DNA of 64,000 nt from Deltaproteobacteria bacterium (GCA_016177705.1 JACOUT010000009.1:397519-461518); one strand, 5' to 3'; shown: positions 54,044 through 62,646, counted from the stretch's first letter. Notes: a model not told the origin generated them from the sequence alone. Program-made: numbers and translations.

Positions 54044-55258
54044 ATGTCCTCCTTCGACGAAACCGGCGCCGGAGCGCCTGCAGGCGCGTCACCGCAGCGC
54101 GTCGACCTGCGCTCGCTCGATCTGCCGGCGCTCGCGGAGCTGATGGCACGCGAGGGCGAGCGCCGCTTTCGAGCGCCGCAGCTCTTCGCGTGGCTGCACC
54201 AGCGGCGGGCGCGCACCTTTGACGAGATGACCGACTTGCCGCGCGCCTTGCGCGAGCGCCTGGCGTCCATCGCCGAGCTGCGCTCGCTCGCCATCGACGA
54301 CGTCAGGGTGGGCGCCGACGGCACGCGCAAGTACCGCCTGCGCACGGTCGACGGCTTGTTCGTCGAGAGCGTCTACATCCCGAACGCGTCGGGGCCGGGC
54401 AAGAACGCGCTGTGCATCTCCTCGCAGGTGGGCTGCGCCATGGGCTGTACCTTCTGCGCCACCGCCTCGCTCTCGCTGGTGCGCAACCTGAGCGCGGGCG
54501 AGATCGTCGACCAGCTTTACGCCGTGCTGCTCGACCTCGAGGCCGTGCGCGAGAGCGCGCCCGCGCCGGCCCTCACCGACGAGGCCGAGGCAGACCTCGA
54601 GCGCGACCTGGCCGAGCCGCCCGGGCTCGCCCCGCGCCCGGTGCAGAACATCGTCTTCATGGGCATGGGCGAGCCGCTGCACAACGTCGACCAGGTGCTC
54701 ACGGCCATTCGGCTGCTGAGCGCGCAGGCCGGGCAGGGCATGAGCCCACGCCGCATCACCGTCTCGACCTCGGGCTTGGTGCCCGCCATCGCCCGCCTCG
54801 GCAGCGAGAGCGACGTGCACCTGGCGGTGAGCCTGAACGCCACTACCGACGAGGTGCGCGCGCGCTTGATGCCGGTCGACAAGCGCTGGCCCATCGCCGA
54901 GCTGCTGGCTGCGCTCGACGCCTTCCCGCTCGCGCCCCGTCGCCGCATCACGCTCGAGTACGTGCTGCTCGCCGGCGACAACGACAGTGACGACGACGCG
55001 CGCCGCCTGGTCGAGCTGGTGCGCGGTCGGCGCTACAAGGTCAACCTGATCCCCTTCAACGCCCACCCGTTATCGTCGTTCACGCGACCGACCCCGGAGC
55101 GGGTCGAGGCCTTCCGCGCCATCCTCGATCGTGCGCATGTCTCCTGTTTCGTGCGCTCCACGCGAGGCCTCGATATCGACGCCGCCTGCGGCATGCTCGG
55201 CGCCAAGAAGCTCGAGCACGCGCGCAGGGGCGAGCTGCCCGTGGCGCCGGGCGCATGA
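54044..55258 (+). CDS. rlmN: Dual-specificity 23S rRNA/tRNA adenine-C2 methyltransferase RlmN
   Basis: A 404-residue radical-SAM enzyme that methylates C2 of A2503 in 23S rRNA and of A37 in some tRNAs. The 4Fe-4S ligands are C131, C135 and C138 in CAMGCTFC. C124 in ALCISSQVG and C382 in DIDAACGMLG occupy the positions of the two further cysteines of E. coli RlmN, of which the second is methylated. GMGEPLHN and ITVSTSGLVP are also family motifs. An acidic insertion of about 30 residues (about 169-198) is not in the E. coli enzyme. ATG at 54044. It is the first + strand gene after the divergent lipoprotein. Confidence 0.95.
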   Translation: MSSFDETGAGAPAGASPQRVDLRSLDLPALAELMAREGERRFRAPQLFAWLHQRRARTFDEMTDLPRALRERLASIAELRSLAIDDVRVGADGTRKYRLRTVDGLFVESVYIPNASGPGKNALCISSQVGCAMGCTFCATASLSLVRNLSAGEIVDQLYAVLLDLEAVRESAPAPALTDEAEADLERDLAEPPGLAPRPVQNIVFMGMGEPLHNVDQVLTAIRLLSAQAGQGMSPRRITVSTSGLVPAIARLGSESDVHLAVSLNATTDEVRARLMPVDKRWPIAELLAALDAFPLAPRRRITLEYVLLAGDNDSDDDARRLVELVRGRRYKVNLIPFNAHPLSSFTRPTPERVEAFRAILDRAHVSCFVRSTRGLDIDAACGMLGAKKLEHARRGELPVAPGA

Positions 55259-55348
55259 GCGCGCGGGGCCTTCCCGCAGCCGCGCACGCCTGCTACCCGC
55301 TACCCCAGAGATGCGCTGCAACGTTTGCGGGGTTGCGCGGAGGTGCGC

Positions 55349-56251
55349 GTGGGCAGTGAGCGACCGTTCCTCGGCGTCATCGGCGGCTCCGGGCTCTATG
55401 ATATGCCCGGCCTCACCGACGTGGACCGCCGCGCCGTCGCCACGCCGTGGGGGCTGCCGTCCGACGAGCTGGTGATCGGCACGGTCGAGGGCACCCGCAC
55501 GGCGTTCTTGCCGCGCCACGGCCGCGGCCACCGCTTCTCGCCGAGCGAAGTGCCCTATCAAGCAAACGTGGCCGCGCTCAAACAGCTCGGCTGCGAATGG
55601 GTGGTGAGCGTCTCGGCGGTCGGCTCGCTCAAGGCGGAGATCGCGCCCGGTCACCTGGTGGTCGTCGACCAGTTCATCGACCGCACCATCGCGCGCCCGC
55701 GCACGTTCTTCGGCGACGGCGTGGTTGGCCACGTGCCCTTCGGCGATCCCGTGTGCGCCACGCTGCGCGCCGTGCTGCTCGACGCCGCGAGGGAGAGCGG
55801 CGCACCCGTCGTCGACGGCGGCTGTTACGTCTGTATCGAGGGCCCGACCTTCTCCACCAAGGCCGAGAGCCACCTGCACCGCTCGTGGGGCGCCGCCGTC
55901 GTTGGCATGACCAACCTACCCGAGGCGCGCTTGGCGCGCGAGGCCGGCTTGTCCTATGCCACGCTCGCGCTCGCCACCGACTACGACTGCTGGCACGAGG
56001 AAGAACAGCACGTCTCGGTGGAGGCGGTGGTCGCGGTGCTCAAGCAGAACGTGGCGGTCGCGCAGCGCGTGATCCGCGGCGTGGCGCGCCGGCTCGCGTC
56101 GCCGTCGACGCCCAAGCGGAGCCCCTACGCCGAGGCCGCGAAGGGGGCCGTCATGACCGCACCCGAGGCCATGCCGCGCGAGGCGCGCCGCCGCCTCGCC
56201 GCCGTGCTCGGCGACCAGCTCGGCGAAAAACTGGGTGACACGCTCGGCTGA
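55349..56251 (+). CDS. mtnP: S-methyl-5'-thioadenosine phosphorylase family protein
   Basis: A 300-residue nucleoside phosphorylase of the MTAP branch, which splits methylthioadenosine (or a 6-oxopurine nucleoside) into base and sugar-1-phosphate. The phosphate loop GVIGGSGLYD begins the protein. GCYVCIEGPTFSTKAES, GMTNLPEARLAREAGL and ALATDYDCWH are MTAP-type substrate motifs; the cysteine and aspartate of the last one contact the base. The GTG at 55349 was chosen because GGAGG lies 5 bases upstream and the phosphate loop starts just after; other in-frame starts lie upstream. A 30-residue charged C-terminal tail is extra. The next gene is a sugar/nucleoside kinase 38 bp away. Confidence 0.88.
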   Translation: MGSERPFLGVIGGSGLYDMPGLTDVDRRAVATPWGLPSDELVIGTVEGTRTAFLPRHGRGHRFSPSEVPYQANVAALKQLGCEWVVSVSAVGSLKAEIAPGHLVVVDQFIDRTIARPRTFFGDGVVGHVPFGDPVCATLRAVLLDAARESGAPVVDGGCYVCIEGPTFSTKAESHLHRSWGAAVVGMTNLPEARLAREAGLSYATLALATDYDCWHEEEQHVSVEAVVAVLKQNVAVAQRVIRGVARRLASPSTPKRSPYAEAAKGAVMTAPEAMPREARRRLAAVLGDQLGEKLGDTLG

Positions 56252-56289
56252 GAGAAGAGGAAGCGCCCGCCAGGGTGCCTGGGAGCAGC

Positions 56290-57234
56290 ATGTCCATCGT
56301 CGTGGTCGGCAGCGTCGCGTTCGACACCATCGAGACCCCGTTTGGCAAGCGCGAGCAAGCGCTCGGCGGCTCCGCCAACTACTTCTCCATTTCGGCGTCG
56401 AACTTCGCGCCGGTCAAGCTGTGCGCGGTGGTGGGCGAGGACTACCCGCCGGCCCACATCGAGTGGCTCACCAAGCGTGGCATCGACACCTCGGGGTTGA
56501 TCAAGGCAGCGGGCAGAACCTTCCACTGGAGCGGCAAGTACGGCCTCGACCTGAACGAGGCGCAGACGCTCGACACCCAGCTCAACGTCTTCGCCATGTT
56601 CAATCCGGTGCTCCCCGAGAGCTACACGCACGCGGACACGGTGTTCCTCGCCAACATCGACCCCGAGCTGCAGCGCCGCGTGCTCGAGCAGGTGCACGAC
56701 CCGAAGTTGGTCGGCATGGACTCGATGAACCTGTGGATCAACACCAAGAGGGCCGCGCTCGAGCGCACCATGCGCTGCGTCGACGTGGTGTTCATGAACG
56801 AGACCGAGGCGCGCCTGTTCTCCGGCGAGCACAACACCGTCAAGGCGGCGCGCGCCATCCAGTCGATCGACGGCCGCAACGGCGGCCTCACCGTCGTCAT
56901 CAAGCGCGGGGAGTACGGCGCGCTTTGCTTCAGAGACGAGCACGTCTCGTTCGTGCCCGCCTTCCCGCTCGAGGACGTGTTCGATCCCACCGGCGCCGGC
57001 GACACCTTCGCGGGCGGCTTCATGGGCTGGCTCGACCGGCACCTGGCGCGCGGCGAGGCGGCCAACGACGTGATGTGGCGCCGCGCGCTCGTCATGGGCA
57101 CGGTGATGGCCAGCTTCGTCGTCGAGGAGTTCAGCTTTGATCGGCTGCAGCGCGTCGACACTCGAGAGATCGGCGCGCGCTGGCAGCGCCTGCACGGGCT
57201 GACGGCGTTCGACGGCTCCGTGGAACTCGTGTGA
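56290..57234 (+). CDS. PfkB-family carbohydrate or nucleoside kinase
   Basis: A 314-residue ribokinase-fold kinase. The N-terminal glycine segment ALGGSANYFSISAS contacts the substrate, and DPTGAGDTFAGGF (about residues 230-242) is the second PfkB signature with the catalytic Asp. NETEAR is present in the middle. The wording of VGSVAFDTIETPFGKREQALGG recalls PfkB kinases annotated as sugar or adenosine kinases. Substrate unknown; its position after a nucleoside phosphorylase suggests a role in nucleoside or thioribose salvage. ATG at 56290, with GGGAGC upstream; an in-frame ATG at 56275 would add five residues. Confidence 0.87.
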   Translation: MSIVVVGSVAFDTIETPFGKREQALGGSANYFSISASNFAPVKLCAVVGEDYPPAHIEWLTKRGIDTSGLIKAAGRTFHWSGKYGLDLNEAQTLDTQLNVFAMFNPVLPESYTHADTVFLANIDPELQRRVLEQVHDPKLVGMDSMNLWINTKRAALERTMRCVDVVFMNETEARLFSGEHNTVKAARAIQSIDGRNGGLTVVIKRGEYGALCFRDEHVSFVPAFPLEDVFDPTGAGDTFAGGFMGWLDRHLARGEAANDVMWRRALVMGTVMASFVVEEFSFDRLQRVDTREIGARWQRLHGLTAFDGSVELV

Positions 57235-57830
57235 CGGCGGTCCCGGCGACGCTCGCGGCGTGCCTGCAACCAGACACGCTGGAAGCACTCGAGGCCGCGC
57301 TGGCGCCGCCGCGGCCGCTGCGCGCCAAGGCGCGCTTCGAGGTCGAGATCGAGGCCGCGGGCGAAGGCACGTTCTCGCTGACGGTCGACGGCGGCGTGGC
57401 GAGCGCTAAGAAAGGCTTCGCCAAGGACCCGTTGATCTCCGCGCACGTCGCCAAGGGCGGCTTCCCGTTCGTGCAGCGCCTGCTGCAGGCGGCGCTCGAC
57501 GGCTTCCCGCTGGCGCCACGCCTGGCCAAGGGCCTGGCCGCCGGCAGGGCGCCGCGACCGGGCGACCTCGACGTCGCGCTGGCGGCGCTGGCGCGCCTCA
57601 AGGACGCCTGCGTGCGCTTCGACGTCAAGGGCGGCGGCAGCTTCGCGTTGGCGCGCGGTCCGGTCGACGAGGCCACCAGCGTGCTCACCGTCGTCGTTGA
57701 CGCCAAGGCCGTCGAGGGCGCGCTCGCCGGCGCGCCGCTGTCCACGCTCAAGCTCGAGTTGAAGGGCGACCGGGGCGTCTTGACGTCGGTGCTGGCCGCC
57801 CTCGGGCCGGTGATCGAGCGCATGCGTTGA
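57231..57830 (+). CDS. Small protein, possibly SCP2-like
   Basis: A 199-residue protein starting at a GTG that overlaps the PfkB stop (GTGA). A beta-rich core TFSLTVDGGVASAKKG, then a helical hydrophobic segment FPFVQRLLQAALDGFPLAPR, resembles the fold order of SCP2 sterol-carrier domains, which bind lipids. The match is only by pattern. The second half repeats the strand pattern (CVRFDVKGGGSFALARG), suggesting either a larger domain or a duplication. No signal peptide. If SCP2-like it would bind a hydrophobic ligand in the cytoplasm. Confidence 0.6.
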   Translation: MTAVPATLAACLQPDTLEALEAALAPPRPLRAKARFEVEIEAAGEGTFSLTVDGGVASAKKGFAKDPLISAHVAKGGFPFVQRLLQAALDGFPLAPRLAKGLAAGRAPRPGDLDVALAALARLKDACVRFDVKGGGSFALARGPVDEATSVLTVVVDAKAVEGALAGAPLSTLKLELKGDRGVLTSVLAALGPVIERMR

Positions 57831-57845
57831 GGCGGCTCGTCGACG

Positions 57846-58526
57846 TCAATCGGCGCCGTTCGAGAAGTTGAAGGGATAGGTGACCTTGACGACGCCGCCG
57901 CCGGCGGGAGCGGGGAAGGGCACGTCGACCACCTGCTTGAGCACGCATGCTTCGAAGAACGGCGCGTTCATGTCGGTCCCGTTGACCTCGCCGGCGGTGA
58001 CGCCGCCGCCACCGTCGACCGCCTCGATGGTGAAGTCGACGGTGATCCTGCCGATCAGATCGGGGTCGTGCGCGAGCGCGCTCTCGTAGCACTCGGCGAT
58101 CTTCGGCTGGATCGCGCGGATCGCAGTACGGATTGCCTCCTTGTCGAGGCTGCCGGTGGGCTCGGGCGGAACCGGCGTCGCGCTTCGGCGGTCTGCTCCC
58201 TCGATCATGACCGATCCGCGCGCCGCCGCTGGCGCCACCTCCGCGGGTGCCACCACCTCGTGCGGTGCTTCGGCTGGCATGGCCGGCGGCGCGTTGGCCG
58301 TCGGAGCGGTCGCGATCGCCGGCACTGCGGCACGGGCGGCGGCACGCTCGACCTCCTCGAGCGTGCTCGCCGGTGACGGCGCCCCGCCCGTCGGTTGCGG
58401 TATCGGCGCGGCGCCGCGGTCGGCCATGCTGCCGAAGATCACCGCTGCGACGGCCACGACGACGCACACGAGGCCGATCGCCGCCGCCTTCGCTCTGCGC
58501 AGCTCTGGGACGTCGTGGTTGCCCAT
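57846..58526 (-). CDS. AgmX/PglI C-terminal-domain membrane protein
   Basis: A 226-residue protein with one N-terminal transmembrane helix (about residues 15-33, AAIGLVCVVVAVAAVIFG) and the N-terminus inside. A Pro/Ala-rich periplasmic linker (about 35-120) follows. The C-terminal domain (about 125-226) has IRAIQPKIAECYESAL, RITVDFTIEAVDGGG and a late cysteine paired with it (FFEACVLKQV), as in the AgmX/PglI C-terminal family of myxobacterial gliding proteins. Such TonB-like domains are thought to pass force or bind envelope partners. It is divergent from the GAF/HD-GYP gene, with 40 bp between the starts. Confidence 0.85.
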   Translation of the reverse strand: MGNHDVPELRRAKAAAIGLVCVVVAVAAVIFGSMADRGAAPIPQPTGGAPSPASTLEEVERAAARAAVPAIATAPTANAPPAMPAEAPHEVVAPAEVAPAAARGSVMIEGADRRSATPVPPEPTGSLDKEAIRTAIRAIQPKIAECYESALAHDPDLIGRITVDFTIEAVDGGGGVTAGEVNGTDMNAPFFEACVLKQVVDVPFPAPAGGGVVKVTYPFNFSNGAD

Positions 58527-58566
58527 TCACCCTCACCGACGCGGGATTTGTTGGTACGCTCCCCGC

Positions 58567-60099
58567 GTGAGCGGCACCATACCTCCTCCCAGCGCCAACG
58601 CGCTCGTGCGACGCAACGCCAAGTTGCAGCGCCTGCTCGAGGTGGCCAAGTCGCTCGGTGCCGAGAAGGACGTCGACCGTCTGCTCGCCGGCATCCTGCA
58701 TCACGCCAAGGACGTGGTCGAGGCCGACCGCTGTTCGCTGTTCGTCGTCGACCGCGACAAGAACGAGCTGTGGTCCAAGATCGCGCAGGGCATCGGAGGC
58801 GGCGGCGAGATCCGCGTGCCGATGGGCAAGGGCATCGTCGGGCGCTGCGCGCAGACTCGTCAGATCATCAACATCGACGACCCCTACAACGAGCCGAGCT
58901 TCAACCAGGAGATCGACAAGACCACCGGCTACCGCACGACCAGCATCTTGACGGCGCCCATGCTCGACGTGAATGGCGCCTGCCTCGGCGTGCTGCAGGC
59001 GCTCAACAAGAGAAACGACGAAGCGTTTACCCCCGAGGACGAAGAGCTGTTGCTCGCGCTCGGCGGCAGCGCGGCGGTGGCCCTCGAGAACGCCTTCTTG
59101 CACCGTGACATCGAGAAGCTGTTCGACGGCTTCATTCGCGCCTCGGTGTACGCCATCGAAGCCCGCGACCCGACCACCTCGGGCCACAGCGAGCGCGTCG
59201 CCGTCTTGACGGTGGCGGTAGCGAAGGCGGTCAACCACACGCCTCCCCCCGAGCACCAGGACGTGCGCTTCAGCGACGACGACCTCAAGGAGGTGCGCTT
59301 CGCCGCGCTGTTGCACGACTTCGGCAAGGTGGGCGTGCGCGAGAACGTGCTGGTCAAAGCCAACAAGCTCTACGAGCACGAGCTGGCGATGCTGCGCGAG
59401 CGCTTCGAGCACGCGCGCGCGCGCGTCGAGGTGGAGACGCTGCAGAAGAAGGTGACCGCGCTCGAGCCGCGTGGGCTCGTCGGTGAGGCGTGTGAGCAGT
59501 GCGCCGCGCAGGATCGTGAGCGAGCGCGCGCGCTCGCCGAGCTCGACGAGATGTGGTCCTTCATCGACAAGTGCAACCGACCGACGGTGCTCGAGCAGGG
59601 CGGCTTCGAGCGCCTGGCCGAGCTGCGCACGCGCCGTTTCAAGAACGGCCGCGGCGAGGAGCTGGAGCTGCTGACCGAGCCCGAGCGGCTCAACCTGTCG
59701 ATCACGCGCGGCTCCTTGAACCAGACCGAGCGCCTCGAGATCGAGAGCCACGTCACCCACACCTACCATTTCCTGCGGCAGATCCCGTGGACGCGCGACC
59801 TGCGCCGCATCCCCGACATCGCCTACAAGCACCACGAGAAGCTGACCGGCGACGGCTACCCGCGCGCCGTGCCCGCTGCGGAGATCCCGCCGCAGACGCG
59901 CATCATGACCATCGCCGACATCTACGACGCGCTCACCGCCAAGGACCGCCCCTACAAGAAGGCGCTGCCGCACGAGAAGGCGCTCGACATCCTCATGACC
60001 GAGGCCAAGAAGGGCATGCTCGACCTGGCGCTGCTCGGCGTCTTCATCGAGTCGCAGGCACACAAGAAGCTGCTCGAGACCAGCTTCTGGGAGGGGTGA
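58567..60099 (+). CDS. GAF/HD-GYP c-di-GMP phosphodiesterase-like protein
   Basis: A 510-residue cytoplasmic signalling protein. Residues about 30-180 form a GAF domain (DRCSLFVVDRDKNELWSKIA), a small-molecule sensor. The HD-GYP domain starts at about 185: the metal site HD is at 250-251 in LLHDFGKVGV and the signature region reads HHEKLTGDGYP at 422-432, close to the canonical HHExxDGxGYP. Between them lies about 115 residues of insertion, helical and charged, with C309 and C312 as a CxxC pair. HD-GYP domains hydrolyse c-di-GMP to GMP. The GTG start at 58567 precedes the first helix. A lipoprotein gene starts 1 bp after the stop. Confidence 0.9.
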   Translation: MSGTIPPPSANALVRRNAKLQRLLEVAKSLGAEKDVDRLLAGILHHAKDVVEADRCSLFVVDRDKNELWSKIAQGIGGGGEIRVPMGKGIVGRCAQTRQIINIDDPYNEPSFNQEIDKTTGYRTTSILTAPMLDVNGACLGVLQALNKRNDEAFTPEDEELLLALGGSAAVALENAFLHRDIEKLFDGFIRASVYAIEARDPTTSGHSERVAVLTVAVAKAVNHTPPPEHQDVRFSDDDLKEVRFAALLHDFGKVGVRENVLVKANKLYEHELAMLRERFEHARARVEVETLQKKVTALEPRGLVGEACEQCAAQDRERARALAELDEMWSFIDKCNRPTVLEQGGFERLAELRTRRFKNGRGEELELLTEPERLNLSITRGSLNQTERLEIESHVTHTYHFLRQIPWTRDLRRIPDIAYKHHEKLTGDGYPRAVPAAEIPPQTRIMTIADIYDALTAKDRPYKKALPHEKALDILMTEAKKGMLDLALLGVFIESQAHKKLLETSFWEG

Positions 60100-60100
60100 G

Positions 60101-60514
60101 ATGCACAAGCTGGTTTCCCTGTTCGCTGTTCTAGGCGCGCTGTCGTCACTGGTCGCGCTCGCCGGTTGCGGGGGCGCGCCGCGTGAGCAGCACGTGCAGT
60201 GGGTGGCGCGCGACGCCTGGGACCCCACCTGCGCCGAGAAGGCGATGATCGAGATGTGGCAGGCGGACAACCCGCGCTGGAAGATCAAGGGCGAGGTCTA
60301 CGTCGTCGACGTACAGGCCAAGTTCCGCCTGACCGACGACTGCAAGAGCGGCCTGCCGCTGGTCGGCAAGTCGTACCGCAGCCTCGAGGTCGCGAGCTAC
60401 CAGCGCCAGGCGTTGGAGATGTCGAAGTGCAAGAAGAACGGCGCGGTCGGCTGGGCGCTGCCCGGCAACGAGTCGTCGCGCTGTTGGACCGGCCCGACGC
60501 TGCTCAAAGAGTGA
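60101..60514 (+). CDS. Lipoprotein of unknown function
   Basis: A 137-residue predicted lipoprotein with lipobox VALAGC. The mature part includes four cysteines spread out (CAEKAM, DDCKSGL, MSKCKKN, SSRCWTG) and looks beta-rich (VYVVDVQAKFRLTDDC). No family was recognised. It follows the HD-GYP gene by one base, so co-translation is probable. Confidence 0.75.
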   Translation: MHKLVSLFAVLGALSSLVALAGCGGAPREQHVQWVARDAWDPTCAEKAMIEMWQADNPRWKIKGEVYVVDVQAKFRLTDDCKSGLPLVGKSYRSLEVASYQRQALEMSKCKKNGAVGWALPGNESSRCWTGPTLLKE

Positions 60515-60564
60515 CGCCAACCGGCATCGACCAGGCCCCGCATTCCAATGAGAACCATGACCCC

Positions 60565-60918
60565 ATGAAAACCCCTCGCTTGTTCGCGCTCGCTGTAGCG
60601 TCGTTGAGCATCGGCGCCTCGTCCTGCCTGGTACCCGATGGCACCGCTGAGCTGGCGCTGTGCTGCACCTGTCTGGAGCAGAAGTCCCCCATCAACGACG
60701 CCGACGCGGCGGACCCGAGCACCAACTGCCTGCCCGACGACACCGAGGTCGACGGCTGCAACGAGACCGCCGCCGACGTGGTGCTCGACCCCGACAACGC
60801 GCCGGCGATCATGGTCACCGACGAGCTGTGCAACACGCAGACCTGTCAGGACGAGTGCCGCCCCGCGACGCTGCGTGGCGCGCGCTTCGAGGTCGATCAA
60901 CAAGGCCTGACGGAGTAG
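60565..60918 (+). CDS. Small Cys-rich lipoprotein
   Basis: A 117-residue predicted lipoprotein with leader ending IGASSC. The mature part has eight further cysteines, among them LCCTCLEQK and CNTQTCQDEC. It is acidic (DADAADPSTN, DPDNAP) and probably disulfide-rich. No family was recognised. The ATG at 60565 was chosen because it gives the lipoprotein leader; in-frame sequence upstream overlaps the previous gene. The kinase-like gene follows 22 bp downstream. Confidence 0.7.
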   Translation: MKTPRLFALAVASLSIGASSCLVPDGTAELALCCTCLEQKSPINDADAADPSTNCLPDDTEVDGCNETAADVVLDPDNAPAIMVTDELCNTQTCQDECRPATLRGARFEVDQQGLTE

Positions 60919-60940
60919 CGCTCAGGCGCGAGGTCGGCCC

Positions 60941-62557
60941 ATGCGCCCTGGAGAGCAGCTCGGCCCCTACCTGTTGCGCCGCCAGATCGGCGGCGGCGGC
61001 ATTGCCGCCGTCTTCATCGCCGAGCGCGCGCGCGACGCCGACGGGCTCGTGGCCGAGGCGGTGCTCAAGGTGCTGCGGCCCGAGCTGATGGGCCAGCCGG
61101 ACACGGTGGCGCTGTTCCTGTCGGAGCCGCGCGCGCTCATGGCGGTGGAGCACGAGAACACGGTCGAGGTCACCGACGTCGTCGACCAGGGGCCGCACCG
61201 CCTGTTCGCCACCGAGCTGTTGCGCGGCCGAACCTTGACCGACGTGCTCAAGCGCGGCCCGCTGCCGCTGTCGCGAGCGCTGCCCATCGCGCGCCAGGTG
61301 GCGACCGTGCTGGCGCATGCCCACGACGTCGAGGTGGTGCACCGAAACCTCAAGCCCGCCAACGTCTTCCTGGTGCGGCGCGAGGGCGCGCCCGACTTCG
61401 TCAAGCTGCTCGAGCTCGGCGCCGTGCGCATGCAGAGCCAAGGCGAGAAGCCGGTGCCGGGCACCCTCATCGGTACGCCCGCCTACATGGCGCCCGAGCA
61501 GCTTCGCCAGACGGCCGGCGACTGGCGCGTCGACATGTACTCCTTCGGCGTGCTGCTCTTCGAGCTGGTGGTCGGCCGCCGCCCCTTCACCGGCGACGTC
61601 GCCGAGGTGGTGCGCCAGCACGTGCTGGTGCCGGCGCCGCGCGCGCGCAGCTTGGCGCCGGCGGTCCCCGAGGCGCTCGACGCCCTGATCGCGCACTGCC
61701 TGGAGAAGGATCCGGCGGCGCGGCCGCCGTCGATGCACGAGGTCTCGCTCGCCCTGGCCGCGCTCGCCGACGGCGTGGGGGCGCCCGTGGTGCCGGACGA
61801 GGGTCCAGCGCCGTCGGTCGCGGTGCCGAAGAACTCGAGCGGCTGGGCCACGGTGGCGGCCGACGCCACCGTTGCGCCGCCACCCCTCGCGCTCGACGAG
61901 GACGACGAGCCGAGCTTCGAGGGCGTCACCGGCGAGCGCGCCGCCGTGCGCGACCTCGACACGGTGCCGAGCGGCGCGCCGGTGCCGACGTCCACGCCGC
62001 CGTCGGCGCCGCGACCGGCGCCAACGCCAGCCCCGCTGTGGGAGCTGCCCGACGTGACGTCGGAGCTGGCGCCGCTGCCGCGCGCGCGTCGGCCGCTGTG
62101 GCCGCTGGTCGCGGCGGCGGCCGGCGCTGCGCTCGTGGTCGTCGTCATCGGCGTGGCAGTGGCCGGCGGCGACGGCAGCGCCGGTGCGGGGCCGTCGCCA
62201 CCGACGCCGCCAGTGCCCGCGCCACCCACGCCACCAACGCCACCAACGCCACCAACGCATGCCGACCCTGTCGCCGCCGACGCGGGCATCCTGCTGCCGC
62301 CGCTCACACCGCTCGAGCCGCCGCCGCCGGGCAAGGTGACCGTGCCGGTCGGCTTCGGCTCCACGCCGTCGGGCGCCCAGGTGTGGATTCGCATGGACAA
62401 GCGCATCCGGCTGCTGTGCACCACGCCGTGCACTTTCGGCTTGCCCGCGGGCAAGGAGGTGTTGGTGGAGCTGCGCAAGGACGGCTACACGAGCGCGCAG
62501 CGCACCATCGTCGTCGAGGACGGCGTGCGCGTCGACGGTTCGCTGCGCCGGCGCTAG
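60941..62557 (+). CDS. Predicted Ser/Thr pseudokinase with transmembrane and PEGA domains
   Basis: A 538-residue protein. Residues about 8-280 have a protein kinase fold: glycine loop IGGGGIAAVF, ATP-contacting lysine K43, helix C Glu62, GTPAYMAPEQL and the DMYSFGVLLFEL segment. The catalytic loop reads HRNLKPAN (134-141), so the catalytic Asp is N136, and the DFG site reads ELG (158-160). Both changes together point to a catalytically dead or strongly impaired kinase. A Pro-rich linker with acidic patches (285-385) leads to a transmembrane helix (about 388-408), then a Pro/Thr linker and a PEGA domain (about 455-538) outside the membrane. ATG at 60941. The preceding lipoprotein could be its ligand or partner. 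Confidence 0.9.
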   Translation: MRPGEQLGPYLLRRQIGGGGIAAVFIAERARDADGLVAEAVLKVLRPELMGQPDTVALFLSEPRALMAVEHENTVEVTDVVDQGPHRLFATELLRGRTLTDVLKRGPLPLSRALPIARQVATVLAHAHDVEVVHRNLKPANVFLVRREGAPDFVKLLELGAVRMQSQGEKPVPGTLIGTPAYMAPEQLRQTAGDWRVDMYSFGVLLFELVVGRRPFTGDVAEVVRQHVLVPAPRARSLAPAVPEALDALIAHCLEKDPAARPPSMHEVSLALAALADGVGAPVVPDEGPAPSVAVPKNSSGWATVAADATVAPPPLALDEDDEPSFEGVTGERAAVRDLDTVPSGAPVPTSTPPSAPRPAPTPAPLWELPDVTSELAPLPRARRPLWPLVAAAAGAALVVVVIGVAVAGGDGSAGAGPSPPTPPVPAPPTPPTPPTPPTHADPVAADAGILLPPLTPLEPPPPGKVTVPVGFGSTPSGAQVWIRMDKRIRLLCTTPCTFGLPAGKEVLVELRKDGYTSAQRTIVVEDGVRVDGSLRRR

Positions 62558-62558
62558 C

Positions 62559-62572
62559 GAGCTGAACCGGTT
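62559..62572. repeat. Second copy of the palindrome arm core
   Basis: GAGCTGAACCGGTT, identical over 14 bases to the right arm (read on the minus strand) of the 160-bp element at 22412-22571, lies 1 bp after the stop of the kinase-like gene. A related GCTGATCCGCTT follows at 62613-62624, and CCCC(CTCGT)GGGG at 62588-62600 is a small hairpin. The 89-bp gap is, like the first copy, between convergent genes. Confidence 0.55.
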
Positions 62573-62646
62573 GGCGCCTGTCGTCGTCCCCCTCGTGGGG
62601 CAAGCAGGTTGGGCTGATCCGCTTCAGGGCTGCCATCGTCGCGGGC

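Noticed and set aside
60941..62557. Active Ser/Thr kinase call
   Set aside because: The catalytic loop is HRN and the DFG site is ELG; both essential aspartates are missing.
62558..62646. Rho-independent terminator at the end of the kinase-like gene
   Set aside because: The CCCC-GGGG hairpin is short and no T-run follows on either strand; the shared repeat arm is a better description of the gap.
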